A stretch of 45,824 nucleotides of DNA from Veillonella rogosae JCM 15642 (GTDB lineage Bacteria > Bacillota > Negativicutes > Veillonellales > Veillonellaceae), in assembly GCF_002959775.1 (NCBI RefSeq), contig NZ_PPCX01000005.1:1-45824 (forward strand), written 5' to 3'. The notes beneath the pieces are model-generated. The model saw nothing but the letters and a program-made list of their open reading frames with translations. It made no database searches and was not told the origin of the DNA. Shown here piece after piece: positions 8,626 to 17,525 of the stretch. Position numbers and translations under genes: made by a program. Within the stretch, counting starts at the first letter, position 1. Each line of letters opens with the position of its first letter.

Positions 8626-9576
8626 ATGGGACAAGTTAGCCTAAAAGGCAAACATTTATTAGGTTTGCAAAATGTGTCACCTGAAGAAATCAAATTGATT
8701 TTAGATGTGGCAAAGAAAATGAAGAACATCGTACTTTCTGATGATAAGAAGGTTCCACTTTTGAAGGGAAAATCTATTATTAACCTCTTTATGGAGCCAA
8801 GTACTCGTACCCGTAGTTCCTTTGAGTTAGCCGGCAAATATTTAGGGGCTGACGTTATCAATCTTTCTCCAAGTGGCTCTTCCATGGGTAAAGGTGAAAG
8901 CTTCCGCGATACATTGTTAACAATGTCCTACATGGGCACAGATGCTATCGTAATGCGCCACAGCGCAGAAGGTGCACCTTTATATGCTACAAAAGCAGTT
9001 GATCCTATCATCATCAACGCAGGTGATGGCGCTCATGAGCATCCAACTCAAGCTTTGCTAGATATGTACTCTATTTTAGAGAAAAAAGAATCCCTTGAAG
9101 GCTTAAAAGTAGTAATTATCGGCGATATCATGCACAGTCGTGTAGCAAGATCTAACATCTACGGCCTTACTAAAATGGGTGCTGATGTACATCTAGCTGG
9201 TCCTCGTACAATGGTATATCCAGAACTTGAAAAACTAGGTGTTACTGTACACCATGATATTCGTGAAGCAGTTGCTAATGCAGATGTAGTAAATGTACTT
9301 CGTATTCAATTAGAACGTATTCACTCTGCACTATATCCTACAAATAGAGAATATGCACGAATCTTTGGCATCAATAACGAAGTACTGAAATTAGCTAAAG
9401 ACGATGTAATGGTAATGCATCCAGGCCCGATGAACCGCGGTCTTGAAATTGCGCCAGATGTAGCATATTCTGATCAATCAGTAATTCAAGAACAAGTACG
9501 CAATGGCGTAGCTGTACGTATGGCTGTATTGTACTTAACTATTATCGGAGGTGACGGTAGTGAGCTTGCTTATTAA
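8626..9576 (+). CDS. pyrB: Aspartate carbamoyltransferase catalytic subunit
   Basis: PyrB condenses carbamoyl phosphate with aspartate, the first committed step of pyrimidine synthesis, in the cytoplasm. The 316-residue length is normal. The carbamoyl-phosphate-binding motif STRTR is at 59-63 and HPTQALLD is present in the middle. The start codon has a strong TTAGGAGG site directly downstream of the attenuator. It overlaps the beginning of pyrC by 17 bases. No regulatory subunit gene pyrI is seen, as in most Firmicutes, so control is probably by the leader RNA. Confidence 0.96.
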   Translation: MGQVSLKGKHLLGLQNVSPEEIKLILDVAKKMKNIVLSDDKKVPLLKGKSIINLFMEPSTRTRSSFELAGKYLGADVINLSPSGSSMGKGESFRDTLLTMSYMGTDAIVMRHSAEGAPLYATKAVDPIIINAGDGAHEHPTQALLDMYSILEKKESLEGLKVVIIGDIMHSRVARSNIYGLTKMGADVHLAGPRTMVYPELEKLGVTVHHDIREAVANADVVNVLRIQLERIHSALYPTNREYARIFGINNEVLKLAKDDVMVMHPGPMNRGLEIAPDVAYSDQSVIQEQVRNGVAVRMAVLYLTIIGGDGSELAY

Positions 9577-10849
9577 AAATGGTACGGTAGTAAATCCGGC
9601 AAAAAAACAAAACGAAGTAGCAGACGTTCTCGTAAAAGATGGTAAAATTGCAGCCATCGGTCAAAATTTAAGTGCAGATGGCGCTGAAGTATATGATGCA
9701 ACAGGTCTTATCGTAGCACCTGGCCTTATCGATATTCATACACATTTGCGTGAACCAGGCCAAGAAGCGAAAGAAGACTTCCACTCTGGTACACAAGCAG
9801 CTGCAGCGGGTGGTTTCACACGCGTTGTAACTATGGCTAATACTAATCCTGTAGTTGATAATGCGATGCTAGTAAGAGGTTTGCAAAGACAAGCAGAGCT
9901 TACTGGTGTAGTTAAAGTTGAATTCATCGGCGCTGTATCTAAAGGTCTTGAAGGTAAAGAACTTGCTGAATTAGGCGATATGGCTGAAGCAGGTGTAGTT
10001 GCATTCTCCGACGATGGTCACTATGTAGAAAATGCGGCTTTCATGCGTCGCGCTTTAGAATACTCCTCCATGTTCAATAAAATGGTCATCGACCATGCGG
10101 AAGATATTACATTGACTAAAAATGGTCATATGCACGAAGGTATTGTATCTTATGAACTAGGTGTTTCTGGTCGTCCTGCCGTAGCTGAAGATTTGGCTGT
10201 AGCACGTGATATCTTATTGTCTGAAATGACAGGTGGTCATATCCATATCGCTCACGTAAGTAGTAAAAATACGGTAGATATGGTTCGTCGTGCGAAGGCT
10301 AAAGGCCTTAATGTAACTTGTGAAGTTACAAGCCAACATTTATCCTTTACTGACGAATATTTACGCGAATATAACCCAGCTTTCAAAATGGCTCCTCCAA
10401 TTCGCTCCGAAGATCATCGTCAAGCTTTGTTAGAAGGTTTGAAAGATGGCACAATTGATGCCATTATCACAGACCATGCACCTCATGCATTTGAAGAAAA
10501 AGACCATGAGTTCTGCTGTGCACCAAATGGCTTCAGTGGTCTCGAAACATCTTTGGCAGCAGTTATTACAAATGCCTACGGTCCAGATAAACTTAGCATT
10601 GACCAAGTTGTGTACAATATGAGTACTCGTCCAGCTGAATTGATGCGTCTCGATGCAGGTGTTCTTGAAGTTGGCAAACCAGCGGATATTACAGTATTCT
10701 CTACAACTGAAGAATGGACTGTAGACCGCAATAAATTCTATACAAAAGGTAAGGTAAGCCCGTTCGATGGCATGACTGTTAAAGGTAAAGCAAAACTTAC
10801 AGTCGTTAATGGCGAAGTAGTCATGAAGGATGGCGTAGTCTTACGATAA
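9560..10849 (+). CDS. pyrC: Dihydroorotase (class I)
   Basis: PyrC closes N-carbamoyl-aspartate to dihydroorotate with a zinc centre. The metal motif D58-x-H60-x-H62 lies in DIHTHLREPG, and ITDHAPH is near the C-terminal third. I chose GTG at 9560 rather than the upstream in-frame GTG at 9551 because GGAGG at 9547-9551 is 8 bases before 9560 and would overlap 9551. The product is then 429 residues, usual for the class. The start overlaps the end of pyrB, suggesting coupled translation. The sequence right after its stop is a relic of another pyrimidine gene. Confidence 0.95.
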   Translation: MSLLIKNGTVVNPAKKQNEVADVLVKDGKIAAIGQNLSADGAEVYDATGLIVAPGLIDIHTHLREPGQEAKEDFHSGTQAAAAGGFTRVVTMANTNPVVDNAMLVRGLQRQAELTGVVKVEFIGAVSKGLEGKELAELGDMAEAGVVAFSDDGHYVENAAFMRRALEYSSMFNKMVIDHAEDITLTKNGHMHEGIVSYELGVSGRPAVAEDLAVARDILLSEMTGGHIHIAHVSSKNTVDMVRRAKAKGLNVTCEVTSQHLSFTDEYLREYNPAFKMAPPIRSEDHRQALLEGLKDGTIDAIITDHAPHAFEEKDHEFCCAPNGFSGLETSLAAVITNAYGPDKLSIDQVVYNMSTRPAELMRLDAGVLEVGKPADITVFSTTEEWTVDRNKFYTKGKVSPFDGMTVKGKAKLTVVNGEVVMKDGVVLR

Positions 10850-10977
10850 AAGGCACGTTAGTACTACCTTGCTTAACAAGTCTCGATACAGCACGCGAAG
10901 TATTACGAGTTGTAGCAAATCGTAAAAATAATGCAAATTATACTGTAGAAGCGTTACAGGATTTTGAATTGGAGTAA
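10849..10977 (+). pseudogene. Relic of the 3' end of carB (carbamoyl phosphate synthase large subunit)
   Basis: Directly after the pyrC stop, in a different frame, about 42 codons run open to TAA at 10975-10977. They read like a C-terminal allosteric (MGS-like) domain tail of CarB: LPCLTSLDTAREVLRVV near the beginning and YTVEALQDFELE at the end. There is no start codon or ribosome site, so the piece is not an independent gene. The simplest reading is that carA and most of carB once lay between pyrC and pyrK and were deleted, leaving this stub. The family assignment comes from recalled CarB tails and was not searched. Confidence 0.7.
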
Positions 10978-10982
10978 TAACC

Positions 10983-11750
10983 ATGAGTGGCTATGTAGAA
11001 CAGGGCGAAGTCGTTCGCAATGAGCAAATAGGCTCTGATGTGTGGGTAATGGATATCCACGCACCAAAACAAGCAGCAGAAGCAAAGGTAGGACAGTTTT
11101 GTAATGTTCGCGTAGCGGACTCAACAGCACCATTATTGCGCCGACCTATCAGCTATGCAGGCTTTGATGCAGAAAAGGGGACGATCACCCTTTTGTATCG
11201 TGTCGTAGGTAAAGGGACTGAGATTATGACTCACCTTGTTCCAGGCGATACTCTAGATTGTTTAGGTCCTTTGGGTGAACCATTTGTTACATCTAAGAAT
11301 ATGCTTCTCGTTGGTGGTGGCGTAGGTATTGCACCAATGTTATGCATATCTTCCCATTTGAAAGAAGGGGAAGAAGCACAAGTTATTCTCGGTTTTAGAA
11401 ATGAAAGCGAAACCTTCTGGGCAGACTTATTTAACGATACGCCTGTTAAAGTACATATCACTACTGATGATGGTAGCGTAGGTACAAAAGGTTTCCCTAC
11501 GGCTATCATGCCGGATCTGATTAATGCTAATGCTTTCACATCTGTTATGACTTGTGGTCCGACGCCGATGATGAAAGGCGTAGCTCAAGTGGCTAAAGAC
11601 CTCAATGTACCATGCCAAGTTTCTCTTGAAGAGCGCATGGGTTGTGGTACAGGTGGTTGTTTAGGCTGTGGTTGTGATGGTGCAGAAGGTAAACGCTATA
11701 AAGTTTGCAAAGATGGTCCTGTATTCCCAGCTGAGGAGGTGTTCTTTTAA
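10983..11750 (+). CDS. pyrK: Dihydroorotate dehydrogenase electron transfer subunit
   Basis: PyrK carries electrons from dihydroorotate oxidation by PyrD to NAD through FAD and a [2Fe-2S] cluster. The 255-residue protein shows the FAD motif RRPISYAG, the NAD-binding LLVGGGVGIAPML, and the C-terminal cluster cysteines C221, C226, C229 and C242 within the MGCGTGGCLGCGC region. It overlaps pyrD by one base, matching the obligate PyrD-PyrK complex of class 1B enzymes. The start lies 5 bases after the carB relic stop; the ribosome site TTGGAG is inside the relic, so the relic still supplies the translation signal. Confidence 0.95.
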   Translation: MSGYVEQGEVVRNEQIGSDVWVMDIHAPKQAAEAKVGQFCNVRVADSTAPLLRRPISYAGFDAEKGTITLLYRVVGKGTEIMTHLVPGDTLDCLGPLGEPFVTSKNMLLVGGGVGIAPMLCISSHLKEGEEAQVILGFRNESETFWADLFNDTPVKVHITTDDGSVGTKGFPTAIMPDLINANAFTSVMTCGPTPMMKGVAQVAKDLNVPCQVSLEERMGCGTGGCLGCGCDGAEGKRYKVCKDGPVFPAEEVFF

Positions 11751-12700
11751 TGAGTGAACGCGATTTAAATAACACCGTTACGCCAAATCCAAAGTTAGCT
11801 ATCGATTATTGCGGTATTAAGATGAAAAATCCTATTATCGCTGCGTCTGGTACCTTTGGTAATGGCCCTGAATATGCAGGCTACGTTGATCTAAGCAATG
11901 AAGTAGGGGCTATCTCTGTAAAAGGTTTGACTCCAAAAGGTCGTCATGGTAACCGCGGTACTCGCATTGCAGAAACACCATCTGGTGTTTTGAATTGTAT
12001 CGGCCTTGAAAATCCTGGGGCGGAATATTTTGTTACAGATATTTTGCCAGATTTAAAGAAATACGATGTACCATTACTTGCTAATATGTCTGCAGGCACC
12101 ATTGAAGAATTTGCGTGGATGGCTGAGACTTTATCTGTAGATGGTATTGCAGGTTTAGAAGTTAACGTATCTTGTCCAAATGTAGAGTGTGAAGGTATGG
12201 CCTTTGGTGTAGACCCAAAGGTAGTTGAACAAGTAACTAAAGCAGTTCGTAAAGTTACCGATAAACCTGTTATTGTAAAACTTTCACCAAATGTAACAGA
12301 CATTGTGGAAATTGCAAAGGCTGTAGAAGCCGGTGGTGGTGATGGGGTAAGTCTCATTAATACCATTCTCGGTATGGCCATAGATATTCACCGTCGACAA
12401 CCTGTATTGGGTAATATTTATGGTGGTTTATCTGGTCCAGCTGTTAAACCGGTAGCACTTCGTATGGTGCACCAAGTTTATAAAGGGGTTAATATTCCTA
12501 TTATGGGGCTTGGTGGAATTATGACTGGTACTGATGCTATCGAATTTATGATGGCTGGTGCTCAAGCCGTTCAAGTTGGAGTTGCTACGATGGTAGATCC
12601 AACAGCCATTTCACGTATTGCCCGTGAAATGAGTGAATATGTAGAACAATATAATTTAAATAGCATAACTGATATCGTTGGTGCTGTTCATAAAGCTTAA
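11750..12700 (+). CDS. pyrD: Dihydroorotate dehydrogenase, class 1B catalytic subunit
   Basis: PyrD oxidises dihydroorotate to orotate with FMN, in complex with PyrK. The 316-residue protein has NPIIAASGTFGNG near the N-terminus, the active-site segment EVNVSCPNVECEG with catalytic cysteine, and the FMN phosphate-binding GLGGIMTGTDA near the end. The start overlaps the pyrK stop (TAATG), typical of coupled subunits. It is the last gene of this operon here: neither pyrF nor pyrE follows, only short repeats and a terminator, so UMP synthesis must be completed by genes elsewhere. Confidence 0.96.
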   Translation: MSERDLNNTVTPNPKLAIDYCGIKMKNPIIAASGTFGNGPEYAGYVDLSNEVGAISVKGLTPKGRHGNRGTRIAETPSGVLNCIGLENPGAEYFVTDILPDLKKYDVPLLANMSAGTIEEFAWMAETLSVDGIAGLEVNVSCPNVECEGMAFGVDPKVVEQVTKAVRKVTDKPVIVKLSPNVTDIVEIAKAVEAGGGDGVSLINTILGMAIDIHRRQPVLGNIYGGLSGPAVKPVALRMVHQVYKGVNIPIMGLGGIMTGTDAIEFMMAGAQAVQVGVATMVDPTAISRIAREMSEYVEQYNLNSITDIVGAVHKA

Positions 12701-12726
12701 TCTAATCATATCTATGGTAAACTTAC

Positions 12727-12786
12727 ACAACCATAAGTTTTCCTGCACAATCATAAGTTTTACTGTACAACCATAAGCTTTACTGA
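12727..12786 (+). repeat. Three tandem 20-bp direct repeats
   Basis: Units at 12727-12746, 12747-12766 and 12767-12786 each follow the pattern ACAAYCATAAGYTTTMCTGN with few differences. They fill the space between pyrD and its terminator. No palindrome or coding content is apparent. Confidence 0.8.
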
Positions 12787-12804
12787 TATACAAGATATGA
12801 TGCA

Positions 12805-12837
12805 AAAAGACCTAGTACATATTGCACTAGGTCTTTT
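12805..12837. terminator. Bidirectional terminator between pyrD and the lysR-type gene
   Basis: AAAAGACCTAGT (12805-12816) pairs with ACTAGGTCTTTT (12826-12837). A T-run is present on each strand, so it can end both the rightward pyr transcript and the leftward regulator transcript. A second hairpin without a T-run (CTACTG..GGCTATA/TATAGCC..CAGTAG, 12848-12881) lies next to it. Confidence 0.88.
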
Positions 12838-12929
12838 CTTATGTATTCTACTGAAGGCTATATTTATAGCCGCTACAGTAGTATGCTCTGTTAACGTCAT
12901 ATTTTGGTAATCGTTTTGCCTATTCTTAA

Positions 12930-13820
12930 TTAGACATAAGCTTTGTAGAAATCGATAAATTGCTGTGCTACAGGAGATAAAGCATGTCCTTTAAGAGTGA
13001 TAAAGGCTTTTTTAAAGTCCCCTGAGAATTCTGGCAATTTGATGCGGGCCATCTTACGATGGTTGATCAATTCTTTTGCATCCATTGGAACTAATGATAC
13101 AGTGCGGCCAGAAGAAGCCCATTCAATAGCGGAGCTTTTAGTAGTAGTTATAGCCACTGCATTGAGTTGTTCCATGTCTGTTAAGCTAGATTGCATAATC
13201 ATACGTACGGAACCACCAGAGAGGGATAGAGGACATTTTTTTATGTCTTCCCAAGTGATGGTATCATGTTCACGATCTGTCCAGAATACATCGCGACGGA
13301 AGATAGCATATAAATGTTCTTCTTGGGTAAGAAGAATATCAAATTTATCAGTGTCTACCATCTGAATGTTAGCAATACCTAATTCAGCACTGCCGTTGAT
13401 GAGTTGATTTACTACATTTGTCATGAGACCTTCGTAAATCTCAAAGTGAACAGACGGATACTTCATAGAAAAGGCTGGCAAATATTGCTGCACGATTGGT
13501 GTTGAACGAGAAGCAGAGGTTGCAATACGCAAGGTACCTTCAATGCGAGAGTTCAATTGTTGCACAGCATTATAGGTAGATTCTTCAATAGAGCAAAGCT
13601 GTTGTGCCTTTTCATAGAAGATTTTACCAGCATCTGTTAATTGTAAGTTGGATCCTCGTTGCCCGCGTTTGATATTGATTAACTGGGCTCCAAATTCAGC
13701 CTCTAAATATTTCAACTGCTTGCTTAACGCTGGTTGTGTAATATGAAGAATCTCTGCGGCCTGCGTCATATTGCCCGTTTGAACGAGGGTAATAAAATTG
13801 TGGTAGTAAGATGTATCCAT
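12930..13820 (-). CDS. LysR-family transcriptional regulator
   Basis: This 296-residue protein has a winged helix-turn-helix at about 1-60 (MTQAAEILHITQPALSKQLK) and a periplasmic-binding-like effector domain to the C-terminus, the standard LysR layout. It probably forms tetramers and binds operators in response to a small molecule. LysR genes often control the divergent neighbour, here the small basic protein gene at 14017, but no T-N11-A box is obvious to me in the 13821-13980 gap. A TATAAT facing left at 13859-13864 could be its -10. The target genes cannot be named from sequence. Confidence 0.93.
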   Translation of the reverse strand: MDTSYYHNFITLVQTGNMTQAAEILHITQPALSKQLKYLEAEFGAQLINIKRGQRGSNLQLTDAGKIFYEKAQQLCSIEESTYNAVQQLNSRIEGTLRIATSASRSTPIVQQYLPAFSMKYPSVHFEIYEGLMTNVVNQLINGSAELGIANIQMVDTDKFDILLTQEEHLYAIFRRDVFWTDREHDTITWEDIKKCPLSLSGGSVRMIMQSSLTDMEQLNAVAITTTKSSAIEWASSGRTVSLVPMDAKELINHRKMARIKLPEFSGDFKKAFITLKGHALSPVAQQFIDFYKAYV

Positions 13821-13979
13821 GGAATCTCCCTATTATACACAAAATAAGATAAATAAAAATTATAACGAACTAAGTAACCGTCATTTCACATTTTATAAAA
13901 TGGTATATATACTATACTCAACAAGGAAATAGTGAGTTAATTATATATGAAGTAAACTTTCTATCCTTATCACAATTTT

Positions 13980-13988
13980 TGATATAAT
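13980..13988 (+). promoter_or_regulatory. Extended -10 promoter for the small basic protein
   Basis: TGATATAAT is an extended -10. It overlaps the first possible ATG at 13987, which argues that translation begins at the next ATG, 14017. No clear -35 is visible. Confidence 0.6.
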
Positions 13989-14016
13989 GACGGTGGTTAA
14001 GAAAGTGGGTACTACT

Positions 14017-14205
14017 ATGGGCGTGGTAAAAAGAACATTAAGCAAAGCAATTCGTAACTGGGAAGCACGTAGATTAATGACTGCACATAATACTGGTTTA
14101 AGTCGTAAAAAACAACTTGAACGCGTGTGGCCTCATCCGTTGACTAATGAAAAACGTCGTGAACTTAGTCAAGGCGTAACAGGTTTAGTTAACCACGGCA
14201 ACTAA
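14017..14205 (+). CDS. Small, strongly basic hypothetical protein (62 residues)
   Basis: I do not recognise this protein. It is rich in Lys and Arg (for example SRKKQLERVW and NEKRREL), has no signal peptide or membrane segment, and is probably cytoplasmic; the charge could suit nucleic-acid or ribosome binding, but there is no motif to prove it. An upstream in-frame ATG at 13987 overlaps a likely -10 box, so I use ATG at 14017, preceded by an AAGTGGG-like ribosome site. It is a single-gene unit between a divergent LysR gene and the convergent yigZ-like gene. Confidence 0.6.
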   Translation: MGVVKRTLSKAIRNWEARRLMTAHNTGLSRKKQLERVWPHPLTNEKRRELSQGVTGLVNHGN

Positions 14206-14216
14206 TTGCCTAGTGT

Positions 14217-14882
14217 CTATTGGTTAGATGATTCATCTAGCGGTAGTACCACTTCAATAGAATCTAATATTGTACAATCTGCAGCTCCATGACTCATGTC
14301 TTGGAGCTCTTTTTGTATGCCTTCCACATCAGTAGGGGGGACTAAGATTGTTACCGTTACATGTTCACCAAAATTTGCTTCATAATGTAGTTTTTTGTCT
14401 TGTACAAATCTTTCTACTGCGCCATATAGTGAGTAATCGATGGTTGCTTGTAGTTGAGTTCGTGTTGTGTGTAGTTCTTTAGGGGCAAGACGTAATGTTT
14501 CCGCAACGGAGTGTGAATATGCACGAATCAAGCCACCAGCACCTAGTTTAATACCACCAAAATAGCGAGTTACAACGACTACAACATTGGTAATACCAGT
14601 TTTCTTGAGCACTTCTAACATTGGCTTGCCAGCTGTACCAGATGGCTCGCCATTATCGGAAGATCGCTGTTGTTCTTGCTTAGGACCTAATGCATAGGCT
14701 GTACAGTTATGAGTGGCATCCCAAAACTCTTTGTTGATGCGACCGATGAAGGCTTGCGCCTCCTCTTCAGTTGTACAAGGGTAAATAGTTGTGATAAATC
14801 GTGATTTATCAACAATATATTCATGGCGGAATTCCTTCGCTACCGAAGTAAATTCTACTGTAGGACTCATTGATTCAGGCAT
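14217..14882 (-). CDS. YigZ/IMPACT (UPF0029) family protein
   Basis: This 221-residue protein has the IMPACT N-terminal domain: KSRFITTIYPCTTEEEA near residue 27, HNCTAYALG near 58, and the signature TRYFGGIKLGAGGLIRAYS around 104-122. The C-terminal part is the smaller ferredoxin-like UPF0029 domain. Family members are conserved in bacteria and eukaryotes and are linked to translation control, but the biochemical role of the bacterial ones is unsettled. It is transcribed leftward as a single gene with a strong AAAGGAGGTG ribosome site. It ends 12 bases from the small basic protein gene. Confidence 0.92.
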   Translation of the reverse strand: MPESMSPTVEFTSVAKEFRHEYIVDKSRFITTIYPCTTEEEAQAFIGRINKEFWDATHNCTAYALGPKQEQQRSSDNGEPSGTAGKPMLEVLKKTGITNVVVVVTRYFGGIKLGAGGLIRAYSHSVAETLRLAPKELHTTRTQLQATIDYSLYGAVERFVQDKKLHYEANFGEHVTVTILVPPTDVEGIQKELQDMSHGAADCTILDSIEVVLPLDESSNQ

Positions 14883-15020
14883 ATTTTCACCTCCTTTAGA
14901 ATCAAAGTTTATGTTTATTCATCATCACTTTATTATAATCTATTTATGAATGTTGTGTATAGGTAGGGATATGTTAATTCCCCTGTAAAAAAGGAATAAT
15001 CCTCTAAATTTAGTAGGATA

Positions 15021-15048
15021 TTGACGTATTGAGAATTTATGTTACTAT
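15021..15048 (+). promoter_or_regulatory. Candidate copA promoter
   Basis: TTGACG (15021-15026) and TACTAT (15043-15048) are spaced by 16 bases. The leader to the copA start would be about 170 bases and would include the inverted repeat at 15139-15192. Confidence 0.5.
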
Positions 15049-15138
15049 TAAATAGAGATGTATGAATGTGTACTCATGTAAATGTGTTCATATGTTAAAT
15101 GTTAGAACTTAATAAAAATCTCTACTATTAATACAAGC

Positions 15139-15192
15139 TATGTACACTATAAGTTTATGGTCATATGTCTTGTATTTCTATAAGTGTACATA
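15139..15192. repeat. 10-bp inverted repeat upstream of copA
   Basis: TATGTACACT (15139-15148) is the exact reverse complement of AGTGTACATA (15183-15192), separated by 34 bases. It could form a long-loop hairpin in the leader or a two-site operator. Confidence 0.6.
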
Positions 15193-15225
15193 TCTTTACA
15201 TATACGGTTAGAAGGAAGTGATACT

Positions 15226-17400
15226 ATGAGTAAGAAGAAACAAGAGTTTGATATAACAGGTATGCATTGTGCCGCCTGTGTAAAGCGTGTTGAAAATGTT
15301 GTTTCTAAAGTCGATGGTGTAGAGTCTGTAAAGGTAAATCTTTTGACTCGAAAGGGTAGCGTTGAATATAAAGAGGGCTCTAGCGTAGAACCACAACAGA
15401 TTATAGAGGCTATTACAAATATCGGCTTTGGTGCTGAAGAGGCGGATGAAACAAAGCAGGAAATAGAAAAGGTTAATTTAAAGCCTCATATTATCCGATT
15501 AATAGTTGCAGCTTGTATGGCTGTGCCTATGATGGTGAATATGACCCTCCATCGATTTGGTATTGAAGCATTGCCTGTATGGGTTGAGTTTATTCTAGCT
15601 ACTATCGCTCAGTTTGGACCTGGTCTCATGTTTTATAAGAGTGCGTGGAGTGCCGTGAAAAATGGTGCCCTTACAATGGATGTACTCGTAGTAATGGGTA
15701 CGACAGTAGCGTATCTATTCAGTATTTATAATTGGCAGTTCCATCCTGAGCTAGGGCCTCATGGCATTTACTTTGAAACCTCTGCGTGGCTCATTACCTT
15801 TATCCTTCTTGGTAAACTCTTAGAAGAGATTGCAAAAGGGCGTACCTCTGAAGCACTTCAAAAATTGATTGCTTTACAACCTGCAACGGCTCATGTGTTG
15901 CGTGACGGTGAGTTTGTAGATATTCCTACTTCTAAAGTAGTAGCCGGCGATATTTTACAAGTACGGGCAGGCGAAAAAATTCCCGTGGATGGTACAATTA
16001 CTGACGGCTATTCTACAGTAGATGAGGCTATGCTCACAGGTGAAAGCTTGCCTGTAGAAAAACAAGTAGGCTCCGAGGTAATTGGAGCGACCATTAACTT
16101 GAGTGGTGCTTTCACGATGGAAGCGAAGCGTATTGGTTCCGATACAATGCTGTCCCAAATCATCAAGGTTGTAGAAGAGGCACAAACCTCTAAAGCGAGC
16201 ATTCAACGTATTGCTGATATCGTAGCACAATACTTCGTTCCTATCGTTATTGGCCTTGCTATTCTAACAGGTCTCGTTTGGTACTTTGTAATGGGCGATT
16301 CTCTCAATGTGGCGCTCATTAATGCTACAGCCGTCCTCGTTATTGCGTGTCCATGTGCTCTTGGTCTTGCAACGCCAACATCTATCATGGTTGGCTCTGG
16401 TCTAGGTGCAGAACATGGTGTTCTCATCAAGAGTGCAGAATATCTTGAAAAAGCAGGAAAACTTGATGCTATCGTTATGGATAAAACTGGCACCCTTACA
16501 CAAGGTGTGCTAGATGTGACGGCTTTCAAAAACTTTAATGGTGATGAAAGCACAAATATGTCGATTATGATGGCTCTTGAAAGTGGTACATCACATCCGA
16601 TTGCTAAGGCTATGGTGTACTACGGTGAAGATCGTGGCTATAAAGGTACAGCTGTTGAACTTGAAAGTTTTGGTGATGTACCAGGTAAAGGTTTACAAGG
16701 GGCATACCAAGGCGTATCTGTACAGCTTGGTCATAGCCGTTGGATGACTGAATTAGGTTACGATTTAAGTGCGGTTCAAGACGATATTCTTCGTTTTGAA
16801 GAACAAGGTGCATCTGTATCTGTTCTAGCCGTTGATGGTATAATCAGTGCTTTGTGGGCTGTAGAGGATGAATTGCGTCCAGAAACTATTGAGGTTGTAA
16901 AAGAATTACAGTCTCAAGGTATCGATGTATGGATGCTTACCGGTGATAATCGACGTACGGCTCAATATATTGCTAAACAAGCAGGTATTACTCACGTTAT
17001 TGCAGAAGTCTTGCCTCAAGATAAAGCTAGCAAGGTAAAAGAGTTACAAGATAAAGGTCTTGTAGTGGGCATGGTAGGCGACGGTATCAATGATGCACCT
17101 GCTCTTGTAACTGCAGATATTGGCTTTGCCATCGGCAGTGGTACAGATATTGCGGTAGAGGCGGCGGATATCGTTCTCGTAAGAAACGATTTACATACAT
17201 TAGTTCAAGCGGTTCGTCTCAGTCGTAAGACCATGACCAACATAAAACAAAATCTGTTCTGGGCGTTGATCTTTAACTGCATCGGAATTCCTCTAGCGGC
17301 TATCGGTGCATTGAATCCGATGATTGCGGGTACAGCGATGGCATTCAGTTCCGTTACCGTTGTGGGTAACTCCCTTCGCTTGAAACGAGCTAAACTCTAA
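15226..17400 (+). CDS. copA: Copper-exporting P1B-type ATPase
   Basis: This 724-residue inner-membrane pump exports Cu(I) using ATP. One N-terminal heavy-metal domain has GMHCAAC (C15, C18). The transmembrane metal site is C375-P-C377, the phosphorylated aspartate is D419 in DKTGTLT, and the hinge GDGINDAP is at 618-625. These mark a copper (P1B-1) rather than zinc pump. I use ATG at 15226 with its GAAGGAAGTG site, because 14 extra residues from the upstream in-frame ATG look unlike the family start. No copZ chaperone or CsoR/CopY regulator gene is adjacent, so regulation must come from elsewhere. Confidence 0.94.
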   Translation: MSKKKQEFDITGMHCAACVKRVENVVSKVDGVESVKVNLLTRKGSVEYKEGSSVEPQQIIEAITNIGFGAEEADETKQEIEKVNLKPHIIRLIVAACMAVPMMVNMTLHRFGIEALPVWVEFILATIAQFGPGLMFYKSAWSAVKNGALTMDVLVVMGTTVAYLFSIYNWQFHPELGPHGIYFETSAWLITFILLGKLLEEIAKGRTSEALQKLIALQPATAHVLRDGEFVDIPTSKVVAGDILQVRAGEKIPVDGTITDGYSTVDEAMLTGESLPVEKQVGSEVIGATINLSGAFTMEAKRIGSDTMLSQIIKVVEEAQTSKASIQRIADIVAQYFVPIVIGLAILTGLVWYFVMGDSLNVALINATAVLVIACPCALGLATPTSIMVGSGLGAEHGVLIKSAEYLEKAGKLDAIVMDKTGTLTQGVLDVTAFKNFNGDESTNMSIMMALESGTSHPIAKAMVYYGEDRGYKGTAVELESFGDVPGKGLQGAYQGVSVQLGHSRWMTELGYDLSAVQDDILRFEEQGASVSVLAVDGIISALWAVEDELRPETIEVVKELQSQGIDVWMLTGDNRRTAQYIAKQAGITHVIAEVLPQDKASKVKELQDKGLVVGMVGDGINDAPALVTADIGFAIGSGTDIAVEAADIVLVRNDLHTLVQAVRLSRKTMTNIKQNLFWALIFNCIGIPLAAIGALNPMIAGTAMAFSSVTVVGNSLRLKRAKL

Positions 17401-17422
17401 TTATATATGAGATAAAATATAG

Positions 17423-17456
17423 AACAGCACCTATAGAATGGTATAGGTGCTGTTTT
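17423..17456 (+). terminator. Terminator after copA
   Basis: A 13-bp stem, AACAGCACCTATA (17423-17435) with TATAGGTGCTGTT (17442-17454), ends in TTTT. Confidence 0.88.
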
Positions 17457-17525
17457 GTAGTTCTTCATTTTTATTGGTAATATTTTAATTCCTATAAATT
17501 CGGTATTTTTATAGTACTTATCATC

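Larger units (their letters stand above)
14883..15225. other. Divergent intergenic region between yigZ-like gene and copA
   Basis: This 343-base gene-free stretch is AT-rich. It holds a possible leftward -10 (ATTATA, 14932-14937) for the yigZ-like gene, a rightward promoter at 15021-15048, and a 10-bp inverted repeat at 15139-15192 just before copA. I see no small RNA, tRNA or copper regulator gene in it. Confidence 0.6.

Noticed and set aside
9551-9559. GTG at 9551 as the pyrC start
   Set aside because: It overlaps the GGAGG ribosome site at 9547-9551; GTG at 9560 is correctly spaced and gives the usual N-terminus.
12727-12786. CRISPR array
   Set aside because: The 20-bp units are directly adjacent with no spacers and there are no cas genes; it is a plain tandem repeat.
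15184-15225. N-terminal extension of CopA from ATG at 15184
   Set aside because: The extension overlaps the inverted repeat, has no good ribosome site, and family members start close to the heavy-metal domain; ATG at 15226 has GAAGGAAGTG.
15226-17400. Zinc or cadmium exporting ATPase instead of copper
   Set aside because: The transmembrane motif is CPC with the [10 protein letters not shown] context and the N-terminal domain is GMHCAAC, both of the Cu(I) group.
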